Part shown: one piece after another, positions 12,059 to 24,700 of the stretch
Layout of the letters: every line of letters starts with the position of its first letter
Numbering within the stretch: position 1 is the first letter of the stretch
Source: Torymus aiolomorphi
Lineage: Eukaryota > Arthropoda > Insecta > Hymenoptera > Torymidae
NCBI GenBank assembly: GCA_036365515.1
Contig: CM070874.1
Span: 220,084,942 to 220,148,941 of the forward strand
Direction: 5' to 3'
Length of the DNA: 64,000 nucleotides
Made by a program: the position numbers and the translations under genes
The notes under the pieces: generated by a model
Told to the model about the DNA's origin: nothing
What the model saw: only the letters and a program-made list of their open reading frames with translations
The model's database searches: none

Positions 12059-12344
12059 AAGGTGTGCTGAGAGCACGCGCCTGCGCAGAAGCGTCCTGCG
12101 TGGATTGGCTGTCCGGACTGCGCGCGCGCTTGAACAGAGAGCGGTTGAGAACGTAACACGAAACGATTTTAAAATAATGATTTATTATTAAAAATGATAT
12201 ATTAAATTATAATATTTAATATTATCATTAAATAAAAGTAATAGAAACCATGTAAACCCAATATTAACAACCAAACCAAATATCTAAACCTAAACCCCGA
12301 AGGGGTAAAGATGATCATAAACGATCTCACATTAAGTATATGCC

Positions 12345-12428
12345 GTGTCATCGATGGCGGCGCGGTTAAGGCGCGCGCCTATTGATCTTTTGCTTAGGGT
12401 TCAAATCCCGGACGGTTTTTTTTTTTTT
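12345..12428 (+). ncRNA. tRNA-like Pol III cassette in left palindrome arm
   Basis: TGGCGGCGCGGTTAAGG (12355-12371) matches an A box of the Leu/Ser tRNA type. GGTTCAAATCC (12398-12408) matches the B box consensus. A run of 13 T follows at 12416, an ideal Pol III terminator. CCGT/ACGG at the ends gives a partial acceptor stem. The anticodon arm cannot be folded convincingly, so this is a tRNA-derived sequence rather than a working tRNA. A transcript of about 70-80 nt is predicted. Confidence 0.55.
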
Positions 12429-15225
12429 CAAGCATTTGCATAAGGAAATTGTTTAATTATCCTTTTTCTCGTTTCTGTTTTAGAATATTCTTACCATTAT
12501 TTGTATGTATTATTACAATTAATGGTATTAATGATCAATAAGAGTATCATTTCTGTAAATAATTCAGTATTATTTTCTCTATAAAATATCTCCAAAAATG
12601 GTCTACCACTACATCTTTTAAAAATTCCTTTGATAAATTAAATTACAAAATCTCGACAATCCTTTAAAAACTTTTGCAAGCAACGAGAAATTATTTTCAT
12701 AAACCTTTATAATCCTTATAGAAAAACTTTTGCAAACCGTAAATATTTTTTTCGGAAACCATAAAAATTATTTTCCGAAACCTATACAATCCTTAAAAAT
12801 TATTTACATTTTATTTTATTAAAAGGAATTCTACGAATAAATAAAAAATTTTTGTGTTCTTTAAAGTCGAAAAAAATAATCACCTTCGACATCCATATCG
12901 TAATGTACCATTTTAAAACAGCCATCAAGACATTTTCTACAAGAATAATATAGTAACAAACTTTATTTTGAAAAAACTACAGAATCTTTGAAAAATGTTT
13001 TCTCTAAAAAGAAAGCATTAACATTTTTTTCTCGAAAATATTTTTTGATTTATACATTTATCCAAATTAAAGTAGAAATAAAAATTAAAGTAGAAATAGT
13101 ACAACTTTCTACGAAAGTATAAAATAAGGCAAGTATATGTTTTTCCTGGAATCTATAAAAATAAAAAGAATTATATTTTCATATGACTTTACAATAAATA
13201 GTATTGTTAATTGTTAATCATACCTAAAAAAATACACGTTTGATATTATTTCAAAATATTTTACTAATGTAATCATTTTATCGAGCTCCTTAAAAAAACA
13301 TTAAAATTTAAAACTTTTGTGAATAACTAGACTACCATGTAATAATGTTATTAATAATATACTATAACAAATCTCATAATGTTTTCACAGACTATGTAAT
13401 TATTTATTATTTTCTCTTATAAAGTTGTGGATCTATCTAAAAAATCTATCTAAAAAAACTTTTTACAAAATTTTAAACTAAGGCAAGTATTAGTCTCTCT
13501 CTCTCCCTCCCTTTCTCTCCCTCAATCTCTGTCAAACTGAGTACCAAAAACTTTAATGACAGCTTAAATATTTTTTCAAAACAATCAACACGTTCTTTAA
13601 AAAACTAATTTTTTAAGTATATTCTAACAACACAATTTGTCTATAGTCGTTTTATTTATTCTAATCTCATCTATTCAACAAGCACTCTCTACAAATGGTA
13701 ATAATTTTTTTCATGACTCTAGAAATAATAATATTGTTAATAAAACTTTCTACGAAAGTATAAAATAAGGCAAGTATAGAAGTTTTTCCTGTATAATCTA
13801 TAAAATAATATTTATGATTTTTTAAAAGAAGTCATATAAATACTAGTAAAAAAGTCTTTTACTTCATTGAGTCAATGTATGCTCAACAAGTTATATGTAA
13901 CTATATTCAAATTGTTCACTGCAAATCAAACAAACGAAAGTTGTAAAATCAATTATTTTATCTTATTACCATTTGTAGAGAGTGCTTTTTGAATAGATGA
14001 GATTAGAATAAATAAAACGACTATAGACAAATTGTGTTGTTAGAATATACTTAAAAAATTAGTTTTTTAAAGAACGTGTTGATTGTTTTGAAAAAATATT
14101 TAAGCTGTCATTAAAGTTTTTGGTACTCAGTTTGACAGAGATTGAGGGAGAGAGAGAGACTAATACTTGGCTTAGTTTAAAATTTTGTAAAAAGTTTTTT
14201 TAGATAGATTTTTTAGATAGATCCACAACTTTATAAGAGAAAATAATAAATAATTACATAGTCTGTGAAAACATTATGAGATTTGTTATAGTATATTATT
14301 AATAACATTATTACATGGTAGTATAGTTATTCACAAAAGTTTTAAATTTTAATGTTTTTTTAAGGAGCTCGATAAAATGATTACATTAGTAAAATATTTT
14401 GAAATAATATCAAACGTGTATTTTTTGTAGGTATGATTAACAATTAACAATACTATTAATTGTAAAGTCATATAAAAATATAATTCTTTTTATTTTTATA
14501 GATTCCAGGAAAAACATATACTTGCCTTATTTTATACTTTCGTAGAAAGTTGTACTATTTCTACTTTAATTTTTATTTCTACTTTCATTTGGATAAATGT
14601 ATAAATCAAAAAATATTTTCGAAAAAAAAATGTTAATGCTTTCTTTTTAGAGAAAACATTTTTCAAAGATTCTGTAGTTTTTTCAAAATAAAGTTTGTTA
14701 CTATATTATTCTTGTAGAAAATGTTTTGATGGCTGTTTTAAACTAGTACATTACGATATGGATGTTGAAGGTGATTATTTTTTTCGACTTTATGGAACAC
14801 AAAAATTTATTATTTATTCGTAGAATTCCTTTTAATAAAATAAAATGTAAATAATTTTTAAGGATTGTATAGGTTTCGGAAAATAATTTTTATGGTTTCC
14901 GAAAAAAATATTTACGGTTTGCAAAAGTTTTTCTATAAGGATTATAAAGGTTTATGAAAATAATTTCTCGTTGCTTGCAAAAGTTTTTAAAGGATTGTCG
15001 AGATTTTGTAATTTAATTTATCAAAGGAATTTTTAAAAGATGTAGTGGTAGACCATTTTTGGAGATATTTTATAGAGAAAATAATACTGAATTATTTACA
15101 GAAATGATACTCTTATTGATCATTAATACCATTAATTGTAATAATACATACAAATAATCGTAAGAATATTTTAAAACAGAAACGAAAAAAAGGATAATTA
15201 AACAATTTCCTTATGCAAATGCTTG

Positions 15226-15312
15226 AAAAAAAAAAAACCGTCCGGGATTTGAACCCTAAGCAAAAGATCAATAGGCGCGCGCCTTAACCGCGCCGCCATC
15301 GATGACACGGCA
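15226..15312 (-). ncRNA. tRNA-like Pol III cassette in right palindrome arm
   Basis: This is the mirror copy of the cassette at 12345-12428. The complement of the B box is at 15245-15255, of the A box at 15282-15298, and the terminator reads as an A run on plus at 15226-15237. Both boxes are preserved exactly in the two arms, so both copies would be transcribed inward, toward the palindrome centre. Confidence 0.55.
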
Positions 15313-15594
15313 TACACCTAACGTGAGAGCGTTTATGATCATCTTTACCCCTTCGGGGTTTAGGTTTAGATATTTGGTTTGGTTGTTAATATTGGGTTTA
15401 CATGGTTTCTATTACTTTTATTTAATGATAATATTAAATATTATAATTTAATATATCATTTTTAATAATAAATCATTATTTTAAAATCGTTTCGTGTCAC
15501 GTTCTCAACCGCTCTCTGTTCAAGCGCGCGCGCAGTCCGGGCAGCCAATCCACGCAGGACGTTTCTGCGCAGGCGCGTGCTCTCAGCACACCTT

Positions 15595-15692
15595 GAATTA
15601 ACCAATCACCGCCAGAAGCAGACTTAGTAGGTAATTGGCAGAGCAGGGCAGAGCGGAGCGGAGCAGAGCAGCGCTTATTGTGGAATCTCTGT
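15595..15692. repeat. Half-copy of a CCAAT-bearing palindromic element
   Basis: Immediately outside the giant palindrome lies GAATTAACCAATCA followed by a GC-rich GCAGAGCAGGGC / GGAGCAGAGCAG track. The same pairing of an AACCAATCA core with degenerate GC-rich repeats occurs as full palindromes at 30481-30684 and 39696-39913. Here only one arm is present. Confidence 0.45.
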
Positions 15693-16010
15693 AAGTGCTG
15701 TGCTGTGCGATGCCGTGCGATGCCGTACGATGCCGTTCGATGCCGTTCGATGCCGCGTGATGCCGCACGATTAGTGCTGCGTCCGATCCGTTGTCTAAAT
15801 GGTTCAAAATAAATTGTACGTTGTATCTCTGAATTATTTATTAAACTATTTAATTTAAATCATGCAGAGATACAACTTACAATTTATTTTGAACCATTTA
15901 GACAACGGATCAGATGCAGCACTAATCGTGCGGCACCGCGCGGCATCGAACGGCATCGAACGGCATCGTACGGCATCGCACGGCATCGCACAGCACAGCG
16001 CTTATGTACA
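15693..16010. mobile_element. GATGCCG foldback element, copy 1
   Basis: A palindromic element whose arms are runs of a 10-bp unit (GATGCCG plus three variable bases, CGGCATC on the other side). These flank a conserved inner arm ending in GGTTCAAAATAAATTG and an AT-rich centre. Copy 2 lies at 30751-31075 with the centre in the opposite orientation. No coding capacity; a non-autonomous foldback element. Confidence 0.75.
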
Positions 16011-16389
16011 TGCTCCCGAAGATGAGAGCAGTACTTATGGGACTCACCACGGACGTGTGACTGTGAATCGTAGATTAGATGTGTGTGGACTGTGGATGTG
16101 GGCGAGCGAGCGCCTTATCTCTATCTCCCTCTCACTTGCTCTGCTTTACGCAAGCGCGAATGCGCGATTCAAATGATGTATGTATTCCGAATACTTCATT
16201 CATTATTTTGAGGCCTTCACTTTACTGTTGAAAACATTTAAGAATGTACTGATCGATCACGAAAGTATGTCTCAAATAGAATAAAGGAGAATTGGAATTT
16301 CATTTGGTATACTAAGGCTTCGGTTATCCAAGATCAAAATTTTCAGAAAATGTTTATTTACTTGTAAATTTATTATTAAATAATAAAGT
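16011..16389. other. Intergenic, no gene seen
   Basis: A short GC-moderate stretch followed by AT-rich sequence. No frame with recognisable motifs. Confidence 0.4.
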
Positions 16390-17250
16390 AAAGTAAATTT
16401 ATAAGTTAACCTTCTTACAGAAAACTACTCACCACAAAATTTTTCCAAAAAGTTCAGGGGTTGCCGATGTCCACATAAAACACTCCATCATTTATTCCAA
16501 ATAAAAAGAAAACCGGTAACAGCAGCAGCTCAAGATGTTGATGTCATCTACGGCAGCTCTTCACCCTAGGCAAGAAAGTAAATTTAAAACATGATTCAAT
16601 TGGTAGGGGCGGGGCACAGAAAAGCCATGCTTCTGACAAAGGGAAGGGAAGAGTTGCAGGATAGGTGCTAGCTGTAAAGTAAAAAAAGTTAACCTTCCTA
16701 CAGGTATTTACTACTCACCCCAAAATTTTTCCAAAAAGTTCAGGGGTTGCCGATGACCACATAAAATACTCCATTTGGTTCCAATAAAATAAAAGTTGGC
16801 AACAGCAGCAGCTCAAGACGTCGTGATGTCATCTACGGCAGCTCTTCACCCTAGGCAATAAAGTAAAATTAAAACATGATTCAATTGGTAGGGGCGGAGC
16901 ACAGAGAAGCCATGCCTCTGTCAAAGGGAAGGGAAGAGTTGCAGGATAGGTGTTACTTATATAGTAAAAAAAAAGTTAACCTTCTTACAGCAAACTACTC
17001 ACCACAAAATTTTTCCAAAAAGTTCAGGGGTTGCCGATGTCCATATAAAACACTCCATCATTTGGTCCAAATAAAAAGAAAACCGGTAACAGCAGCAGCT
17101 CAAGATGTTGATGTAATCTACGGCAGCTCTTCACCCTAGGCAAGAAAGTAAATTTAAAACATGATTAAATTAGTATGGGTGGAGGACAGAGAAGCCATGC
17201 TTCTGTCAAAGGGAAGGGAAGAGTTGCAGGATAGGAGTTTTATGGAAATA
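16390..17250 (+). repeat. Tandem array of three ~285-bp units
   Basis: Three head-to-tail copies start near 16415, 16695 and 16977. Each holds CTACTCACC, TTTTTCCAAAAAGTTCAGGG, CAGCAGCAGCTCAAGA, TCACCCTAGGCAA and AAGGGAAGGGAAGAGTTGCAGG. On minus each unit has an acceptor-like TTGCCTAG and a donor-like GGTGAGTAG about 145 bases apart, so the unit may derive from an exon with flanks. The enclosed frame has stops. Degenerate copies lie at 8.8, 9.3, 42.8 and 43.7 kb. Confidence 0.75.
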
Positions 17251-17349
17251 AACAAACAGGAGAAGATCAACTACCGCCAAATGTATGCATAGGCTCCTCC
17301 AGTAGAAAAGTAAAAGATGTTGAAATTGAAACGAATGCAACAAGTAATA

Positions 17350-18204
17350 CAATTATTGTAGTATTTCATTGACAATATTGGAGGCAGTTGCCATGGGGCA
17401 CTCAAATTTTCTGAAGTTGATACGAGATGACTTGGTTCCATGATTGCAATAATATACAAAGAGTGCCAAAATAATACAATAGTTTATTCATGTCATCTAG
17501 TGGGATCCCAAGCAAATGCTTATGAAATCAATGCGAAATCTGTATTGGCTTTACGTGCACTTGGACAAGGACATGCTGGATTATCTACTTTTTCTGGACT
17601 CATGAATTTACCACAGCCAGTATCACACAGCAACTATGAATAAAATTTTGAGCGACACGTATAAGACTGTTGCAGAAAATTTAATGAGTGCAGCAGTGAC
17701 AGAAGAGCATTACTAGCGAGTGATAAGTTGATTGTGTCTGAATAGTTGGTGTTAATGGCAGAAAGCAAAAGCATTTCAGAGAGAAAAGTTTCAACACACA
17801 AATAGCTTATGAGGTGTTATAATGAAGATGTTGCAATGAATTTATTAAGATTTGAGTCGACTCGAGCTGCTAAAGAAGTGCCTGGGTGGTTTTACCCAGT
17901 ATCACAATGACAGCTTCAATAGCTCTCTGTCGAAACTTCTTATAGAGACGCATCATTCAATGTAATTCATCTGTTCAAGATTGGAGTGTACATTGCTTTT
18001 GTAGTTTTTAATGCTGATAGAAGTTGTTACTTACATGTAATGAAGGAGTTTGGCCTATTTCCCGGACCTTCATCATTAGCATGGGTTCATGAAAGTAATG
18101 AGCAGGAGATTTTCCATATAGAGAGACGAGCAGAGGCAGATACCATTGAGGCGAGGACTTCAAAAAGAAAAATATGGCTACAGCTGACAGATGATAATTT
18201 ATAA
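17350..18204 (+). pseudogene. Degraded Mutator-like transposase fragment
   Basis: The plus frame around 17440-17640 reads YEINAKSVLALRALGQG followed by GLSTFSGLMNLPQPVS. This is the signature of the arthropod Mutator-like transposase domain (the 'aYeiN.r.v.A.r.lG.G..gl..F.g.MnlP.PvS' stretch). A TAA interrupts it, and further pieces (AENLMSAAVTEEHY, then VYIAFVVFNADRSC and SLAWVHESNEQEIFHIERRA to 18204) continue in changing frames. The Arg/Lys/Ala-rich end fits the usual tail of these proteins. It is a lineage different from the gene at 21.8-25.4 kb, whose matching region reads differently. Dead copy. Confidence 0.6.
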
Positions 18205-18342
18205 CATAATATGCAAGTGGTGCACATTAAGTTCAATAAGCTTTTTAAATTAATTCATTTCAATCAAACATTACCACTAAATCACATTTAAATTATTGCT
18301 ATTATCATTGTTATGATCTGATGGACTCTATACTTATAGATT

Positions 18343-18393
18343 GGGCGCTACAGGTAAAAAGGCAGTCACAGATATAAGATTTAATATGGGTTA

Positions 18394-18471
<78 letters not shown>

Positions 18472-18520
18472 AACAGAAACAGCTTATATCTGTGACTGTG
18501 TCTTTTTGCCTGTAGCGCCC
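18343..18520. repeat. Inverted-repeat element with long (TA)n centre
   Basis: GGGCGCTACAGG at 18343 and CCTGTAGCGCCC ending at 18520 are inverted, with about 38-bp arms. The centre is a (TA)n microsatellite of about 70 bases (18399-18469), which would extrude as a cruciform. Confidence 0.75.
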
Positions 18521-18715
18521 TTGAATCTGTGGTTGGTGCTTAGATAGAAGGTGCGAAAATTTAAAATTAAATATGCATTTTATTTATTAGATATTATTTT
18601 TTGGAATGATAATGATTTAAGTGAAAAGTATTACATAAATAATAATCAAATTAATGTTGGTCGTATAATTATTTTTTAAGGTCATCAATACTTTATGAAA
18701 AAAAATTCGACTATA

Positions 18716-18899
18716 ACCCCAATGAAAATGGAAAATGTATATAAATGTAAATAAACGCATATTTATGTAAATAAATACATATAAATGTAAATAAGTGTAA
18801 ATTTTTCTAAATAAACGTATATAAATGTGAAAAATGTTCCAATTACAACTTTTATATACATTTATTTACATTTATATACATTTTCCATTTCCATCGGGG
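18716..18899. repeat. AT-rich inverted repeat with internal GTAAATAAA repeats
   Basis: CCCCAATGAAAATGGAAAATG at the left is inverted at the right (CATTTTCCATTTCCATCGGGG). The interior repeats ATAAATGTAAATAA several times. A small foldback or MITE-like element. Confidence 0.65.
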
Positions 18900-19182
18900 A
18901 AGATTAAAGTTTTTAACCTTAAAATTTAATATTCGTAAAAAGTAAATGTACTACAGTAAAGTACTTATTATATCATAGGAAAGGTCAACGCGATCAAAGA
19001 AGCTACAGATATCGTGTTGGATGCGTGGCAGCATGACTGGGACTGCGGCGAAAAAGGGAAATGGACGCAAGCATGGTGAAGTTAACTGTTGTACACCTGG
19101 GCCGGATTTCCAAGCACAAAAATATGAAAATACAAACGTGGCCACAAAAACTTACAAAAAAAATCTCAAAAATCACTATTAC

Positions 19183-19515
19183 CTTCAGAAATGGCACTTT
19201 ATCTCTTCGGTTGAAATTTTCCCTGCTTTCTTCCCCGGCTTCAAATAAGTCATTGCATTCATCTGCATCATCCACTACTGAAATTCAATACGTCCAAGGT
19301 GTTTGACAATGCTATCTGGAATTTCATTGTCTTCTCTGATTATGATAAAGCTGCTCTGTGTCACCTGAAACTGCAACTCATACAAAATGATTAGTCATAT
19401 ATTTTGAAGTATTAGAAACTTGAAAGTTAACTTACCATCCCAACAGCCACCTGTGGAATGCATATAAAACAAGTCGACGAAGCCTCTCACAGATCTGGAA
19501 AACTGCTACTCCCTC
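19183..19515 (-). pseudogene. Exon-like remains of an unassigned gene
   Basis: Three exon-like pieces lie on minus. The first, 19436-19515 (acceptor CTTTTAG, donor GATG|GTAAGT), reads GVAVFQICERLRRLVLYAFH. The second starts at 19370 (acceptor GTTGCAG) and reads VTQSSFIIIREDNEIPDSIV. The third ends at 19183 (donor AAG|GTAAT) and reads VDDADECNDLFEAGEESREN. Good splice signals and ordinary amino-acid use argue for a host gene or a copy of one. Between pieces two and three the frame breaks at a TAG. The protein family is not recognised. Confidence 0.4.
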
Positions 19516-19820
19516 CTAAAAGAAAATAAAAAAGATAGAGCAACCGTCGAAAGCAGTGGATAATTGAAATACTACTTACTCAAGGAAGAATGTACTATAC
19601 TACTGGAGTATTCAACGGCTTGACCTGAATCAGTAGCGCAGCAGCTGACACTTAGAGGAGGAATTTTATATTAGTGTATATAGTCTAACATTTATTACAT
19701 ATTATATAGAATTTTACATTAGTGTATAGTCTACCATTTATTAGGTACGTTTCTAAAATATAGCTTAATGGTTTACAAAAACCTGCATTTTTTCAATAAA
19801 TTTTTTTTATTTGAAATAAA

Positions 19821-20364
19821 GAAAAGGGCCCCTCTCACGCCCTTTTCCATGAGATGCAACCATACGACAATTATTCATCCCTCCGGCTGCAATTTTCACA
19901 TTTCCTTTTTCAGAAACAAAATGAAATATAAAAGTCATTGATTTTTTTATAATAGTAATAATACTAATATAATAACTATATTGATTGTATTCAATTTCAT
20001 GAATATATATTATTATAATTTAATGCACCAGACAATGCATAATATGTAATCTACAAACTACGTAGATATCATGTTAGCTTTAAATAATTGAGCATTATAA
20101 ATAAATCTTACGGAAGCTCTCAGCGTATACTAAAACGTATACTTAATTTTTTTTTAATTAGTAAATATTACTAATAATCAAATAAATGCTATATTAGTGC
20201 AAGCCTTCATTACATTTAATAAAATAAAATAATAATGAAAAGGGCCCCTTCCACGCCCTTTTCCGTGAGATGCAACCATACGATAATTATTCATCCCTCC
20301 GGCTGCAATTTTCGCATTTCCTTTTTCAGAAACAAAATGAAATATAAAAGTCATTGATTTTTTT

Positions 20365-20401
<37 letters not shown>

Positions 20402-21045
20402 TAATAACTATATTGATTGTATTCAATTTCATGAATATATGTTATTATACTTTAATGCACCAAACAATGCATAATATGTAATCTACAAACTACGTAGATA
20501 TCATGTTAGCTTTAAATAATTGAGCATTATAAATAAATCTTATGGAAGCTGTCAGCATATACTAAAACGTATACTTCATTTTTTTTAATTAGTAAATATT
20601 ACTAATAATCAAATAAATGCAATATTAGGGCAAGCCTTCATTACATTTAATAAAATAAAATAATAATGAAAAGGGCCCCTTCCACGCCCTTTTCCGTGAG
20701 ATGCAACCATACGATAATTCATCCCTCCGACTGCAATTCATACATTTCCTTTTTCAGAAACAAAATGTTAACTATATAAAAGCCATTAAACTTTTTATAA
20801 GAATAAATTAATAATAGTAATAATAACAACAATATAATAACTACTATACTTTAAATAATTGAGCATTATAAATAAATCTTATGGAAGCTCTCAGTGTATA
20901 CTAAAACGTATTCTTTATTTTTTTTTAATTAGTAAATATTACTAATAATCAAATAAATGCAATATTAGGGCAAGCCTTCATTACATTTAATAAAATAAAA
21001 TAATAATGAAAAGGGCCCTTTAATATAATAATGAATAATAATGAA

Positions 21046-21082
<37 letters not shown>

Positions 21083-21650
21083 TAATAACTATATTGATTG
21101 TATTCAATTTCATGAATATATGTTATTATACTTTAATGCACCAAACAATGCATAATATGTAATCTACAAACTACGTAGATATCATGTTAGCTTTAAATAA
21201 TTGAGCATTATAAATAAATCTTATGGAAGCTGTCAGCATATACTAAAACGTATACTTCATTTTTTTTTAATTAGTAAATATTACTAATAATCAAATAAAT
21301 GCAATATTAGGGCAAGCCTTCATTACATTAGTAAAATAAAATAATAATGAAAAGGGCCCCTTCCACGCCCTTTTCCGTGAGATGCAACCATACGATAATT
21401 CATCCCTCCGACTGCAATTTATACATTTCCTTTTTCAGAAACAAAATGTTAATAATATAAAAGCCATTAAACTTTTTATAAGAATAAAATAATAATACTA
21501 ATAATAACAACAATTAATAACTACTATACTTTACGTAATTGAGCATTATAAATAAATCTTATGGAAGCTCTTTGCGTATACTAAAAGGTATACTTCATTT
21601 TTTTTAATTAGTAAATATTACTAATAATCAAATACAATATTGGTGTTAAT
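19821..21650 (+). repeat. Satellite of 340-430-bp units
   Basis: Units begin with GAAAAGGGCC at 19821, 20237, 20668, 21008 and 21349, so spacings are 416, 431, 340 and 341 bases. Each contains CACGCCCTTTTCC, ATGCAACCATACGA, an ATT/AAT microsatellite of variable length, TGAGCATTATAAATAAATCTTA and GCAAGCCTTCATTACATT. Units three and four lack different internal pieces. The array lies directly downstream of the transposase-nuclease gene, 100 bp from its stop codon. Confidence 0.85.
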
Positions 21651-21755
21651 AAAAGAAAATAATATATATAAAATTGGTATATGATGCATATTATATATAT
21701 GAAATATACTTATGATCTTAAAATGATTTAATTTTCAATTGTGAAAATATCAATA

Positions 21756-24700
21756 TTATTGTCTTGGGAATATTAACAGTTCTTTATTTCTTAAGATTTC
21801 AATGAAATGCTTTCTCATATTTTTTATATTTCTAGAATAACTTACTCCTGACGGATTTATTTCTGATAATAAATCAATTACTATCGCTGCAGCGTAAACA
21901 CCGCAACTGACACCATCAGGTTGTTGCATAGCCATATTCTCAAAAACAATATTTTTTGCATTAGGAAAAAGGATTTGTAAATATATCCTTTCTTTTTCAT
22001 GTAACACTCCTCCAGTGTGTGCAATTAGCGTATCATATATTTTAATAATATTGTTATTATAATAGGCAACACGCCAATGCTCTATGCAATTTCCGCCAAT
22101 AATGACTAGACCTTCTCGTTCTCGAATAGGAACAACTATTTGAGGATATGATATATACATAACACTTCGTATTTCATATTCTGGCCGACAGTCTTGAACG
22201 AAACGTACAAATGCATCTAGTGAGTCGTCGTTTAATTTGTCGAATGGAGTTGTTAATACATTTACTATAACCATATCTATAGTTATTTCCCTCTCTTCTA
22301 TAAATGTTAATATCTGTTGAATATCATAATCTGAAAAAATATAATTTGGATCATGTTCCAAAAATATTAAATCTTCTGATTTATCGAGTGATATTTCCGC
22401 ATTTTGACTCGTCGCTACTAATCTAGTAACATTTTCTATTCGTGTGAACTTTTGTTTCTTTTTTGTAACATTAAACTCGCTAGTTTCATCTTCACTACTA
22501 TCATCATTTAACTTCTCTTTAAGTTTATCAGCTTTGTTTTCATCGTCACGTTTCTTTTTTTCTTTTTTTGCCTTCAAGATATACTCTGGTTCTCTGATGG
22601 GCATATTTCTGTTGTGACGACTATCGATTATTTCGGGAACTAAACATTCTTTATAAAATCGTAAGAGAAATCGTTCCATTTTATCTTTCCAAAATTTATC
22701 GTCTCTTTGTACTTTTACGTAAATCATACTCTTTGGCGTCCAAAGTACAAATATACAATATGATCTCTTAGTAATATGTAATTGTCCCTGTACCTGGTAA
22801 TAAAAATTATGGTTTTTATTTAATTCGTAAACACTATTTTTCTCTTTTAATACGTTTTTAAGATTTTTAACATTCTTTAGAGCTTCCTTTGCAGTATAAT
22901 TAATAGCATTAAAGGGACATTTTATTTCCAAAATACCATCCTCGTCAATGAGACCATCTGGAGTACTTGCTAAACAAGCATGCTCGGAATCAATAAATAA
23001 TCCACATCGTGTTATTTTAATGCCTAATTCTTGTTCTAGTTGCATTATAACTTCTGACTCATGATCTATACCGTGTTGCATTTGTGGTGTCCTTTCTGTA
23101 GATGGATATAAAATCTCCTTAACTCTTTCAGCACAACTTGTGCTGTCACGACTTCGAATAACAACTCCAAAATGACGAGATGTTAATAGTATCTTTCGTA
23201 AACATACCCATTCCATAGAATCATACTGATCGCGCGTTCTAGATTCAATTTCTTCGCGTTCATGTTGGTTTCGTTCGAGTTTTTCGAAATGTTCATCAAT
23301 TAATATTGCAAAATCTTCATTATCTAAGTCAACTTCTTGTGATGTTGGGCCATAATGCTTATTTGAATTCATTCGTGATGTAAATTTTCTTTTTCTTCCA
23401 TTAGCATTTCTGTATTCACGATTCCTTGCAACTTTCAATTGTCGCTTTTCATCAAGATTGAGTATCAATGGAGGTACCTCATCAAAAACTTTCGCATATG
23501 ACTCTGTGAGTAACTGTTGTGTGTTATGACGTAATACTGCTGCATACACTCTTAAATTATATTGATTTGATAAACCAAAATTAATTCTTTTGCCACCAAT
23601 TTCAACACAAATGAGATTATTGAAAGATTCGGCTATGTTGTTTGTTAATTTGTGTAATAGACTTTCACAAAAATTACTTATGCATTCAACAGCTTCTTCA
23701 ATTTTTTGATACATACCTGTTTTTTTCATCTGAGGAACGTTATTTTGTTCTCGTTCATTAATTGGTTTATCTTTTTCATTGCAGGCATAAGCACGACCAC
23801 CACATCCTGAATGATCACCAAAAACATGACAAGGAATATTTAAAATATCCTTTCTTAATTCACTTTTTTTGATACTCAAGTTTTCTTCCGTAGTTCTTCT
23901 ACAGTCCACTGATGTCTCAACTAAATTACGGATGGTTAAAATGTTTTTTTTCACTAAGTTTCGCATAACATAAAAATTTTCTATCTTTTCACTGTCTTTA
24001 GATTGTGTCATATTCGATACAGTAGTTAGTTTCGTACATAAATTTCGCTGAAGGTGATTATAGCATCTAATTCGGGTTGGAATCAAGTTATATTCACCGT
24101 AGACATTATTATCTACAATAGCTTTATATACATTGCTATCGCCGTCGGAAATCATAAATTTGTAAATTAGACCATGTTGTTCGATACTGCATTTAAAGCC
24201 TTCTAAAATAGCATCACTTTCCATTGCTGCAGACGGAGCATTCCTATCCCAATTTTTATAGCAAAAATGATTCTTTGGACGTGCACCAGTTCGCTCTGCA
24301 AAGGCACATTTTGAACAATATTTGTTTCTTATGCCAACAAATAGAACTTTTTGAGTTCGTAAACCAATTATTACAACAGATCCTGAAAGTGAATTGTAGT
24401 TTATACCGTATGATCTAGTCATCCAACTGCCATCTACTACAACTTTAATCCACGGAATGTTACAATGAACATCGTTGTTCTTGATAGCAAGCTGTTTCTC
24501 TTCTTCAGCAGCCACTTTCATGCTTTCAAGAGCTACACTTTCTAATAAATCTAATGTTAAACCTTGTTGTACTCTGTATGTATTATCTGTCATGCAATGA
24601 ATATTCATTGCTGCTAAAAGTTCCATCAATTGAGTGTGACCAACGCCGATATTTACGGTTCCAAGAACTGATGCTTGGTTAATTCCCATTTTTTTAGATG

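Larger units (their letters stand above)
12059..15594. repeat. Giant palindrome 1: ~1.64-kb inverted arms around ~260 bp
   Basis: The left arm, 12059 to about 13703, is repeated inverted at about 13962 to 15594. The outer ends are AAGGTGTGCTGAGAGCACGC and its complement ending in CACACCTT. The arms match along their whole length with scattered substitutions and small indels. The spacer (13704-13961) repeats a word from inside the arm (TTTCTACGAAAGTATAAAAT, also at 13104). Each arm has a GC-rich outer 100 bp, a tRNA-like Pol III cassette and a long AT-rich inner part. No protein frame is present. It may be a very large foldback transposon or a recent inverted duplication. Confidence 0.9.

Noticed and set aside
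11420..12076. Several Arg/Ala-rich frames on both strands
   Set aside because: Composition effect in the GC-rich flank of the giant palindrome; only the NPWTK-type repeat segment is shared elsewhere.
12345..12428. A functional tRNA gene
   Set aside because: A and B boxes are good but acceptor stem pairs only about 4 of 7 and no anticodon arm can be drawn; called tRNA-like instead.
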